Part shown: piece by piece, positions 1-6,176 of the stretch
How positions within the stretch are numbered: the first letter of the stretch is position 1
Layout: each line of letters opens with the position of its first letter
Notes under the pieces: model-generated
The model's input: only the letters and a program-made list of their open reading frames with translations
The model's database searches: none
What the model was told of the DNA's origin: nothing
Made by a program: the position numbers and the translations under genes
DNA from: Candidatus Woesearchaeota archaeon
GTDB taxonomy: Archaea; Nanobdellota; Nanobdellia; Woesearchaeales; JABIAG01
NCBI GenBank assembly: GCA_019323235.1
Contig: JAHWHN010000089.1
Span: 1-6,902 of the forward strand
DNA: 6,902 nt
Direction: 5' to 3'

Positions 1-36
1 GAAGGCTTAAACATTGAGATTGAGTTGTTAGAATAA
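1..36 (+). CDS. Possible 3' end of a plus-strand gene (partial)
   Basis: Frame 1 reads EGLNIEIELLE and then TAA at 34-36. The other two plus frames hit stops within the first 15 bases (TAA at 8-10, TGA at 15-17). The stop is followed at once by a T-rich tract, as expected at an archaeal gene end, and the next gene converges on this point. Eleven codons are too few to identify a protein, and an open stretch this short could be chance. No function can be given. Confidence 0.4.
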   Translation, partial: EGLNIEIELLE

Positions 37-63
37 ATTTTTTGTTTTTTGTTAAAAAAACAA
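37..63. terminator. T-rich hairpin between converging genes
   Basis: A perfect 9-bp inverted repeat pairs 42-50 (TTGTTTTTT) with 55-63 (AAAAAACAA) around a 4-base GTTA loop. The plus strand has two T6 runs just after the stop at 36. The minus strand has T7 at 54-60, downstream of the stop of the gene at 115-458. Oligo-T tracts direct archaeal transcription termination, so the element could serve both directions. The stem is almost all A-T, so the T runs rather than the fold may be what matters. Confidence 0.5.
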
Positions 64-114
64 CACTCATCTATTTTTCTAATTTAAATATTATTTATAA
101 CATTACTTCTTATT

Positions 115-458
115 TTAGTTTTGTGGAAATTTAAAATCAATATCTGGATATAGAGGTTTATAATTTTCCAAATAATCTTTCAATGCTTCTTCAACATGGT
201 CTGATAACTTTTTTTGAGTCTTATCAAAATCAAACTTATTTAACAAATCAGTAATGTTTTGTATAGTTCTTTATCATCAGAAACTTCTTCTTCAATAATT
301 ATATTAACTAAATCCCAGTCTGGAAATGAATTAGAATTAATTCCAGAAACAAAACCATAGATGAAGACATCTAAATCTTCTGGTTTAGGATTAAAGTCTT
401 TAAAATATTTAATATAGCCCTTTGCAAATCTTTCTGCTCTTTCATATTCTGAAGTCAT
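115..458 (-). CDS. Small hypothetical protein, interrupted by a -1 frameshift
   Basis: The ATG at 458 opens a 72-codon frame that stops at 240-242. The coding signal continues in the -1 frame to a TAA at 115-117. Switching frame at the minus-strand A4 run (257-260) gives one 114-residue protein: the first 67 residues end in DDKELYK, and the next 47 start NITDLLNKFD and end DFKFPQN. Total length is 344 bases, one short of 115 codons, so a single missing A restores the frame. The product is acidic, soluble and probably helical, with no signal peptide, membrane segment or motif I recognise. A TATA-like box lies about 25 nt before the ATG, which suggests a leaderless mRNA. The break could be a sequencing or assembly indel, a true pseudogene, or, less likely, recoding: no classic slippery heptamer is present. 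If the break is real, the product is the 72-residue form. Confidence 0.72.
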
Positions 459-473
459 AAATTTTATTATTCA

Positions 474-488
474 AATTAAATTTAAAAA
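474..488 (-). promoter_or_regulatory. TATA-like box for the gene at 115-458
   Basis: The minus strand reads CTTTTTAAATTTAATTTG, centred near 483, about 25 nt before the ATG at 458. That spacing would place transcription initiation at or next to the start codon, as at the neighbouring genes. The box is weaker than the others in the window, and the area is AT-rich throughout. Confidence 0.4.
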
Positions 489-510
489 GATTATTATGAT
501 TTAGATTATT

Positions 511-520
511 TTAGAAAAAA
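511..520 (-). terminator. Oligo-T terminator after tRNA-Ile
   Basis: Minus strand: six T residues (515-520) followed by CTAA begin directly after the encoded CCA of tRNA-Ile. A T run immediately 3' of a tRNA is a typical archaeal termination signal. Confidence 0.5.
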
Positions 521-597
521 TGGTGACCCCGCGGAGATTTGAACTCCGGACCTCACGATTATCAGTCGTGCGCACCACCAAACTATGCTACGGGATC
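521..597 (-). tRNA. tRNA-Ile(GAT)
   Basis: The minus strand folds into a complete 77-nt cloverleaf including the CCA. The acceptor stem is GATCCCG/CGGGGTC with one T-G pair. The D arm is GCAT/GTGC with a GG in its loop. The anticodon stem is CACGA/TCGTG around the loop CTGATAA, giving anticodon GAT, which reads AUC and AUU isoleucine codons. The T arm is CGGAG/CTCCG around TTCAAAT. The discriminator base is A, and CCA is encoded at 521-523. There is no intron. A strong TATA box lies about 32 nt upstream of the 5' end and a T6 run follows the 3' end, so it appears to be its own transcription unit. Confidence 0.96.
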
Positions 598-623
598 AAT
601 TAACAATTTAGAAAAATACTTCA

Positions 624-635
624 TTTATAAATATT
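624..635 (-). promoter_or_regulatory. TATA box for tRNA-Ile
   Basis: Minus strand AATATTTATAAA, centred near 629, about 32 nt upstream of the tRNA 5' end at 597. With archaeal initiation some 26 nt downstream of the box centre, the 5' leader would be only a few bases. The box falls in the 54-nt gap after the stop of the channel-like gene. Confidence 0.65.
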
Positions 636-651
636 ACTGTTGAAATCCTGA

Positions 652-1056
652 TCAATTCTTCTTTTCTTTTCTTTTCAAAATAATCCATTTATCTGGCTTT
701 TTTTGCTCTTTCTTAGGTTGTAGTTTACCTACCAAATTCTTAGCTTTCTTAACAACAGATTCTTGATAATATGATATGTAAAAACTCAATAGTGTTGTAA
801 TGGCATAAATCACAAAACATACTCCGATAAACAAATATAATATTGTAAATATTGTTGATAAGAAAGTTGTTGGGAATAAATTACTTTGCCCTCTAGTCAT
901 TAAAGATATGGCTGAGAAGTATAAAGACTCTTGGTAAGACCATCCTTCTAAGAAATGAAATGCAAACATACCAACAATCAATAAAACAACAATTCCAATT
1001 AGTAAAATAATAATTCTTGTTTTAAGAGTTTGCTTATCATCTTCATTTGAATACAT
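652..1056 (-). CDS. Two-TM ion-channel-like protein with non-canonical filter
   Basis: This 134-residue membrane protein has the layout of the small two-helix K+ channel pore family (Ion_trans_2 type): TM1 at about 14-36, a pore helix starting GWSYQESLYFSAIS at 38-51, a filter position, and TM2 at about 66-94. The tail is lysine-rich (102-134) and lies on the cytoplasmic side by the positive-inside rule. The flanks match the family (W, then YF, then L.PTT after the filter), but where TVGYGD is expected the protein has T54-R-G-Q-S-N59. Only T54 and G56 remain. Ordinary K+ selectivity is therefore unlikely. It may pass other ions, be a regulatory subunit, or be non-conducting. Such channels normally work as tetramers in the cytoplasmic membrane. 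The ATG at 1056 lies about 28 nt from a TATA-like box, which fits a leaderless mRNA. Fold assignment is by eye from helix pattern and flanking motifs. Confidence 0.78.
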   Translation of the reverse strand: MYSNEDDKQTLKTRIIILLIGIVVLLIVGMFAFHFLEGWSYQESLYFSAISLMTRGQSNLFPTTFLSTIFTILYLFIGVCFVIYAITTLLSFYISYYQESVVKKAKNLVGKLQPKKEQKKPDKWIILKRKEKKN

Positions 1057-1080
1057 AAAATTCTTTATGAAACAAATGGT

Positions 1081-1093
1081 TTAAATATTTTTT
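1081..1093 (-). promoter_or_regulatory. TATA box for the channel-like gene
   Basis: Minus strand AAATATTTAAACC, centred near 1084-1085, about 28 nt before the ATG at 1056. It lies inside the 40-nt gap after the ATPase stop (1097-1099), so the channel-like gene can be transcribed independently of the ATPase. Read-through from the ATPase is not excluded. Confidence 0.55.
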
Positions 1094-1096
1094 TAT

Positions 1097-3742
1097 CTAA
1101 TAAGTTTCTTTAACTTTTGAAATAAGTATATTAAGTCCACTTGAAATTACAAGCAATACTAAAGCCATACTTACGATATAACCCCAATCTAATGCAGATA
1201 GTGCCACAGTTCCAAAGAACTTAGATAAAGGCGTATAGATAACTAAAAGCTGCAATACTGCAGAACTTACCACGGCATAGATTAAATATTTATTTGAGAA
1301 TAAACTTAAACCGTAGGATTGTCTTATAGAATATAATCTAACTATCTCAAAAACAAATAATGATGTAAAAGCAATAGTTTGACCTTTAATTACACTTTCC
1401 AAATTAAAACTAAATAAAATTAAGGAAGCTATACTGATTATTAAACCTAATGAGATTATTGAATAAGTCATTTGCTTATTAATTATGTTTTCTTTAGGAC
1501 TTCTTGGTTTCTTTTCCATAACATCTTTTCCTGCTTCATCAACACCTAATGCAATTGCTGGTAATCCATCAGTAACTAAATTAAGCCATAATAAATGAAT
1601 TGCAGTCAAAGGTAAAGGCATTCCTAATAAAGATGCAAATAAAATAATTAATATCTCTGCAAAATTACTTGATAACAAGTAATTAATGAATCTTCTAATA
1701 TTATCATAAATTCCTCTTCCATGTTCAACAGCATTAACTATTGAAGTAAAATTATCGTCTGTTAAAATAATGTCTGAAGCTTCTTTAGATACATCTGTTC
1801 CAGTAATACCCATTGCAACACCAACATCCGCACTTTTCAAGGCAGGGGCATCATTAACACCATCTCCAGTCATTGCAACAACATTTCCTTTATCTTGTAA
1901 TATATCAACAATCTTAATTTTATGTTCTGGATTTACTCTAGCAAAGATGGCAATTTTATGAATTATATTACTTAGCTTTTCATCAGAGAGTCTATCTAAT
2001 TCCTCTCCTGAAATTGCATGTCCTCTAATCCCTAATTCAGAAGCAATTGCTTTAGCAGTATTAATATTATCTCCTGTAATCATAACAACTCTAATACCTG
2101 CATTATGACAAAGTGAAATACTTCTTTTAACTTCTCTTCTAGGAGGGTCAATCATACCTTGTAATCCAATAAATATTAACTCTCTATCATCATATTTAGT
2201 AGTAAGTGGTTTATATGCAAATCCTAATACTCTTAATGCATCACTTGTAAACAAATCATTCATTTCAAGAACTTGTTTCTTATAACTATCAGTTAATTTA
2301 GAAATTTTACCATTGATTAAAATTCTATTACATTTCTTTAAAATTATTTCTGGTGCTCCTTTAATATATGCAGTTTTATTTTTACTAAACTCATTAATTG
2401 TAACCATCATCTTAGATTCAGAAGAAAAAGGAATTTCATGAATTCTTTTATTTTTATTTTTCTCATCATCAATATTTAGACCAAATTTAACACTAGAAAC
2501 TAATAAACATGCTTCAGTAGGATCTCCAATAATTTTCCATTTATCATTTTCTTTATTTAAATTAGAATTATTACATAGAATTCCTGTTTTTAATAATAAT
2601 TCAATATCACTTTTTCTTACTTTCTTATTATCATAAACAAATTTACCTTCTGGGTCATAACCTTCTCCAATAACATCTATTATTTCATTACTACAAAATA
2701 TTTTTTTAACAGTCATTTCATTTTTAGTTAAAGTACCAGTTTTATCAGTACAAATAATATTAGTACTTCCTAAAGTCTCTACGGAAGTCATATGTCTTAT
2801 AAGAGCGTTCTTTTTAACCATGGCCTTAACTCCCAGGGCTAAAGAAATAGTAACAACTGCAGGCAAACCTTCAGGTATAGCAGCAACTGCTAATGCTATT
2901 GAAATCATAAACGCTTCATTTAAAGCAAAAATAAAATTACTTCCATCATAAAAAGCATAGAACTCCATTAAGAAAATAGCAATACAGATTAATATAGTTA
3001 AAATACCTAATCTCTTTCCTAATTTATCTAATCCTTTTTGAAGTGGAGTCTTATCTTCTTTATTCTCGTCTAATAACTTTGCAATTTTACCAACTTCAGT
3101 ATTCATACCTGTTCCGGTAACAACAACTTTAGCATTACCTTTAGTAACAATAGTTGAAGAAAAAACCATATTTCTTTGATCAGCTAAAATTTTCTTGCCG
3201 TCAATAGATTCTTTAAACTTAGATACTGGGAAACTTTCTCCAGTTAAAGATGCTTCATTAGTTTCAAAATTGTTACAACTAATAATTCTACCATCTGCTG
3301 GAACTTTAGAACCTTCTTCTAATAATAATATATCACCAGGTACTAATTCTGAGGAATCAATTTCATGTTCTTTACCATCTCTAAATACCTTAGATTTTAA
3401 AGAAGTTAATTTTTTTAAAGCCTCAATAGACTTTTCGGCATTATATTCTTGTAAATAGCCAAAAATACCATTTAATATAACAATTAGAAAAATAACACTT
3501 GCATCAATAACTTCCCCAATTAAGAAAGAAATAATGGTAGCTGCAATTAAAATTAAAACAATGAAACTCTTAAATTGACTTAAGAATATTTGAATTTTAG
3601 ATATCTTATGGCTCTCTTTAAGCTTATTAAAACCATATTTTTCTAATCTTTCATTGGCTTCAACATGTCCAAGTCCTCTTTCGGGATTAGAATCTAATTC
3701 CTTAACAATAATACGACTGTCTAGATTATAGATACCGGCCAT
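1097..3742 (-). CDS. Ca2+-transporting P-type ATPase (P2A, SERCA/PMR1-like)
   Basis: ATP-driven cation pump of the cytoplasmic membrane; 881 residues from the ATG at 3742, normal length for the family. Motifs in order: cation-ATPase N domain (about 5-75), actuator TGES (167-170), PEGLP in M4 (290-294), DKTGT with phosphorylated D333, nucleotide-domain KGAPE (461-465), TGDN (556-559), and hinge TGDGVNDAP (625-633). Ten membrane segments can be placed, four before and six after the catalytic loops. By hand alignment, residues equal to both SERCA Ca2+ sites are kept: E291 (E309), N693 and E696 (N768, E771), N721/T724/D725 (N796/T799/D800) and E799 in M8 (E908). This supports Ca2+ transport, possibly two ions per cycle; Mn2+ is also handled by PMR1-type relatives. 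A TTG six bases upstream (3748) would add two residues, but the TATA box puts the transcript start at about 3742, favouring the ATG. No frameshift or lost catalytic residue was seen. Confidence 0.96.
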   Translation of the reverse strand: MAGIYNLDSRIIVKELDSNPERGLGHVEANERLEKYGFNKLKESHKISKIQIFLSQFKSFIVLILIAATIISFLIGEVIDASVIFLIVILNGIFGYLQEYNAEKSIEALKKLTSLKSKVFRDGKEHEIDSSELVPGDILLLEEGSKVPADGRIISCNNFETNEASLTGESFPVSKFKESIDGKKILADQRNMVFSSTIVTKGNAKVVVTGTGMNTEVGKIAKLLDENKEDKTPLQKGLDKLGKRLGILTILICIAIFLMEFYAFYDGSNFIFALNEAFMISIALAVAAIPEGLPAVVTISLALGVKAMVKKNALIRHMTSVETLGSTNIICTDKTGTLTKNEMTVKKIFCSNEIIDVIGEGYDPEGKFVYDNKKVRKSDIELLLKTGILCNNSNLNKENDKWKIIGDPTEACLLVSSVKFGLNIDDEKNKNKRIHEIPFSSESKMMVTINEFSKNKTAYIKGAPEIILKKCNRILINGKISKLTDSYKKQVLEMNDLFTSDALRVLGFAYKPLTTKYDDRELIFIGLQGMIDPPRREVKRSISLCHNAGIRVVMITGDNINTAKAIASELGIRGHAISGEELDRLSDEKLSNIIHKIAIFARVNPEHKIKIVDILQDKGNVVAMTGDGVNDAPALKSADVGVAMGITGTDVSKEASDIILTDDNFTSIVNAVEHGRGIYDNIRRFINYLLSSNFAEILIILFASLLGMPLPLTAIHLLWLNLVTDGLPAIALGVDEAGKDVMEKKPRSPKENIINKQMTYSIISLGLIISIASLILFSFNLESVIKGQTIAFTSLFVFEIVRLYSIRQSYGLSLFSNKYLIYAVVSSAVLQLLVIYTPLSKFFGTVALSALDWGYIVSMALVLLVISSGLNILISKVKETY

Positions 3743-3761
3743 ACTCAAATATAAATTAATA

Positions 3762-3776
3762 CATTTATAAATATTT
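3762..3776 (-). promoter_or_regulatory. TATA box for the Ca2+ ATPase
   Basis: Minus strand AAATATTTATAAATG, with the TTTATAAA core at 3764-3771 centred near 3767. The centre is about 25-26 nt from the ATG at 3742, so initiation would fall on or next to that ATG. This decides against the TTG at 3748, which would lie upstream of the predicted transcript start. The box lies in the 43-nt gap after the upstream gene's stop. Confidence 0.65.
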
Positions 3777-3785
3777 AGAAAATGA

Positions 3786-5507
3786 TTAACAAGAAGATTG
3801 TTTTAATCTGTCTTTCAATGAGTATAATAAACCATTAACATCAGAAAATTCATTTAAATGATTTATTCCTTGAATAGCGGCATCTAAAAAATTAATGGCA
3901 ACTTCTTTTTTACTATATTTATATAATTCGGTACCTGTTGCATAAGTAATGGATTGAACAACTCTTGATAAAAGATAATTTCTGAAAAACACTTCATCAA
4001 ATTTTAGATCTGACTCAGAGCAGTAATTATTAAGAATTAATCTCTTCTCATCCAAGCTAAGATTGTTTGGATATTGATCTAATAGCTTTACTAAATCATA
4101 TTGGCAAGGTGCATCTTGATTACTATTCTCAAAATCTATCATAATTAAGGATTCTTCACCAACAATCCAATTCTCTGCATGTGCATCTTTATATCTTACA
4201 AAATCACTACTAGCCATTATCTCTTCCTCAAGATTTCTTAATGAAGATAAATAAGGAGAAGAATTAATTTCTAGTTCTCCAAGTCTTTCAGAAATAGTTT
4301 TAATATTATTCCTAGGATTATTATTAAGACTTGTATATTTATGAAAATTACTTAAAATTTTTCCTGTTTCATTATACAAAAGATAATTGTTTGATTCATA
4401 AAGAGTTGGTCCATGTTCTCTCATCATTACTAAAATTTGTTTATCTAAATCTTTATGTAGCACTTTTGGGATTTCTAAACCAGGAATTTTATTTTTAACT
4501 TTCTCAATTTCTTCATATAACAAAATTTCTTTATCAAAGTTACTTTTTTCTTTGAATTTCTTAAATATTAAACTAGATTTAATAACTTCGGAACCTTCTA
4601 AAGAATATACTGAATTATTGGATTTTGTAATTGATTTTTTATCGAAGTCCCCATTATTAATTATTTCAAAAAGAAATGAATTCCAGAAATTATTTAATTC
4701 ATCTTTTTGTTCTTTAGGTATAAATTCATAATTTTTAAACCAATCTTCTAATGCAACAACCGTTCCAATTTTTCTAGAGTTTGTTTTAAAAAACTCATCT
4801 TTTGAAGAATGTATTTTTGAAATAGCTCCCTTAAAATCATCTGAGGATAATCTAGATACATATTCATAAAAATTAAGACTAAAATTATCTTTTCCACTAA
4901 TTTTTAATAAAGGGTTTAAAATCTTAGCCCAAAGATATTCATCTTCGCTTTCTGAAGAGTGATGTAATCTAAAACAATGAAGCATTTTAAGATAAGCATT
5001 AATCATCTCTTCTTCTTTCCCTTTAGATCTATAACAAATTCCTAATTCTCTATATAAAAATGGATTTATATTTCCCTCATTTGCCATACTCTCAAGTGTA
5101 CTTAAAGGTTCTTCTTCAGAAAAAAAACCTTTTACTTCGGAAGAAACAATCTTAAAATAATCGAAGAATCTAGATAGGGTACTCATCTTAATTTTATTAT
5201 CTTTTTTTAATTTATTGTATTGTGATATTTTTTTTAATTCTCTTTTTTTATCTTTTTTAATAGAACTAACCATATTCTTTTTCAAAAAATAAGACATATT
5301 ATTCAAATATTGGACAGAAATTAATTCAGCACCTGTAATTGCAAAAATCTTTAATACATCTAATAATGCCTTTGATTCATCTGTTAATGAATACATGTTA
5401 TAAGCTACATGAGCTAATAGTGAAAACTTAGCTACATCGCAAATAGTTCTAATTGTTTTAAGTCTCTTATAGCTTTTCAGTGCTTTTTCTTCTAATGTTT
5501 CTACCAT
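3786..5507 (-). CDS. APH/choline-kinase-like phosphotransferase with N-terminal helical extension
   Basis: A 573-residue protein. The last half (about 300-550) looks like an aminoglycoside-phosphotransferase/choline-kinase-type domain: a candidate nucleotide-binding lysine at K316/K317, an alpha-C-like glutamate (E327 or E332), a hinge near LVMMREHGPTL (359-369), LSNFHK (385-390) with H389 at the usual family position, catalytic-loop D441 and N446 in YKDAHAENW, and metal-binding D458 in MIDFE, followed by YDLVKLL (470-476). The catalytic loop departs from the common HGDxHxxN: the first H is Y439 and G is K440. The N-terminus has two hydrophobic helices (about 23-40 and 50-66), then a lysine-rich stretch (75-107), then a helical region with one TPR-like unit near 147-176. 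The substrate cannot be told; APH-fold enzymes phosphorylate antibiotics, choline, sugars, methylthioribose or proteins. The ATG at 5507 sits about 27 nt from a TATA box. Kinase fold fairly secure; N-terminal roles are inference. Confidence 0.8.
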   Translation of the reverse strand: MVETLEEKALKSYKRLKTIRTICDVAKFSLLAHVAYNMYSLTDESKALLDVLKIFAITGAELISVQYLNNMSYFLKKNMVSSIKKDKKRELKKISQYNKLKKDNKIKMSTLSRFFDYFKIVSSEVKGFFSEEEPLSTLESMANEGNINPFLYRELGICYRSKGKEEEMINAYLKMLHCFRLHHSSESEDEYLWAKILNPLLKISGKDNFSLNFYEYVSRLSSDDFKGAISKIHSSKDEFFKTNSRKIGTVVALEDWFKNYEFIPKEQKDELNNFWNSFLFEIINNGDFDKKSITKSNNSVYSLEGSEVIKSSLIFKKFKEKSNFDKEILLYEEIEKVKNKIPGLEIPKVLHKDLDKQILVMMREHGPTLYESNNYLLYNETGKILSNFHKYTSLNNNPRNNIKTISERLGELEINSSPYLSSLRNLEEEIMASSDFVRYKDAHAENWIVGEESLIMIDFENSNQDAPCQYDLVKLLDQYPNNLSLDEKRLILNNYCSESDLKFDEVFFRNYLLSRVVQSITYATGTELYKYSKKEVAINFLDAAIQGINHLNEFSDVNGLLYSLKDRLKQSSC

Positions 5508-5530
5508 AATGGTGGTAACACTATTTTTTT

Positions 5531-5540
5531 TATAAAAATA
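5531..5540 (-). promoter_or_regulatory. Proximal TATA box for the phosphotransferase gene
   Basis: Minus strand TATTTTTATA, preceded by a GGGGT stretch (5541-5545), centred near 5534, about 27 nt before the ATG at 5507. This is the same leaderless spacing as at the other genes here. Confidence 0.6.
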
Positions 5541-5557
5541 ACCCCTTTCTTCAAGAA

Positions 5558-5576
5558 TATTATAAATATTTAGAAA
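5558..5576 (-). promoter_or_regulatory. Second AT box between tRNA-Asn and the phosphotransferase gene
   Basis: Minus strand TTTCTAAATATTTATAA (5560-5576) is identical over 17 bases to the sequence at the ATPase promoter (3765-3781). It lies just after the tRNA-Asn CCA and about 55 nt before the phosphotransferase ATG. It could be a distal promoter giving a roughly 29-nt leader, or the T-containing tract could end the tRNA transcript. The sequence alone does not decide. Confidence 0.4.
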
Positions 5577-5578
5577 GG

Positions 5579-5654
5579 TGGCGCCCCCGACCAGACTCGA
5601 ACTGGTGACCTTGCGGTTAACAGCCGCACGCTCTACCTACTAAGCTACGGAGGC
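5579..5654 (-). tRNA. tRNA-Asn(GTT)
   Basis: The minus strand folds into a complete 76-nt cloverleaf including the CCA. The acceptor stem is GCCTCCG/CGGGGGC with one T-G pair. The D arm is GCTT/GAGC. The anticodon stem is TGCGG/CCGCA around the loop CTGTTAA, giving anticodon GTT for asparagine. The T arm is ACCAG/CTGGT around TTCGAGT. The discriminator is G, usual for tRNA-Asn, and CCA is encoded at 5579-5581. There is no intron. It has a strong BRE/TATA promoter upstream. Confidence 0.96.
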
Positions 5655-5683
5655 ATCATTATTTAATAGTCAGATTTCTTATA

Positions 5684-5701
5684 TTATTTATAAAAGTTTC
5701 G
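5684..5701 (-). promoter_or_regulatory. BRE and TATA box for tRNA-Asn
   Basis: The minus strand reads CGAAACTTTTATAAATAA. A purine-rich BRE-like CGAAAC is followed by TTTTATAAA centred near 5690, some 36 nt upstream of the tRNA 5' end. This is the closest match to the archaeal BRE/TATA consensus in the window. The core is nearly symmetrical, so on the plus strand it also reads as a TATA box and could contribute to the divergent gene starting at 5749. Confidence 0.7.
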
Positions 5702-5748
5702 AAAATTTTTATGGGAATTATTGTCTAAAAAAGACTCAAATTTTCTCT

Positions 5749-6165
5749 ATGAAAAAGCATAAGCTTAATAAATACCACATAAATCCTCAGATTATGGACG
5801 ACGCAGATCCTGACCTTTTTGAACAAGAAGTAAGTAACCACATTATGTGGAAGTATGATTCTATTGAATTTACACCAAAGGACAAAGTTAAGATGTTTTT
5901 AACAGGGGTGGCTAGTTTATTTTATCCAATCCAAGTTAGCTTACCTAAAAAGTACATTCCTCTTAGAAGAAGAGTAGACCTTTCTAGAAGACAAAAAACA
6001 AACATCAGTTTAGCTTCAATATGGAAAAAAGAGCAAGAATTCCTGGAAAATATTGTTTCAGGAGCTATATCCAATCAAGAAATTTCTAAGGAACAAGCTT
6101 TGTCTGGATTAGATTATTTAACTCAGCAATATAATCAGTGTAAACAAGAATTCTATGAAAATTAG
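5749..6165 (+). CDS. Hypothetical protein, 138 aa
   Basis: This is the only complete plus-strand gene in the window, divergent from tRNA-Asn. I do not recognise the family. The product is soluble and has no signal peptide. One mildly hydrophobic stretch (about 49-65, MFLTGVASLFYPIQVSL) looks too polar and short for a clear membrane segment. It is followed by a basic patch with RRR at 73-75 and SRRQK at 79-83, then a helical glutamine/glutamate-rich C-terminus (about 88-138). The basic patch could bind nucleic acid or phospholipid, but this is a guess. No Shine-Dalgarno sequence precedes the ATG. Unlike the minus-strand genes, no TATA box sits at the leaderless distance; the candidates are TTTTTATG (about 5706-5713) and the tRNA-Asn box read on this strand. 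A TAG stop at 6163-6165 is 26 nt from the stop of the converging gene. Confidence 0.75.
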   Translation: MKKHKLNKYHINPQIMDDADPDLFEQEVSNHIMWKYDSIEFTPKDKVKMFLTGVASLFYPIQVSLPKKYIPLRRRVDLSRRQKTNISLASIWKKEQEFLENIVSGAISNQEISKEQALSGLDYLTQQYNQCKQEFYEN

Positions 6166-6176
6166 AAGAAGCGCTG

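Noticed and set aside
240..275. Programmed -1 frameshifting in the small left-hand gene
   Set aside because: The junction reads TAC AAA ACA with no X-XXY-YYZ heptamer and no obvious downstream stem-loop. A missing A in a short A run is simpler.
1770..1961. Plus-strand open frame of 63 codons
   Set aside because: It lies antisense inside the ATPase hinge region and has a low-complexity Ser/Thr/Pro/Ala composition typical of the reverse of a coding frame. No promoter or start signal.
3195..3458. Plus-strand open frame of 87 codons
   Set aside because: Antisense to the ATPase actuator domain, which has intact conserved motifs. Serine/leucine-rich shadow sequence without a promoter.
652..3742. 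ATPase and channel-like gene as one dedicated ion-transport operon
   Set aside because: A TATA box sits in the 40-nt gap before the channel-like gene, so independent transcription is the simpler reading. Co-function remains only a possibility.
3743..3748. TTG as the ATPase start codon
   Set aside because: It would lie upstream of the transcript start predicted from the TATA box, and an ATG two codons later fits the spacing.
6170..6175. AGCGCT palindrome as a regulatory site
   Set aside because: A 6-bp palindrome is expected by chance and has no spaced partner.
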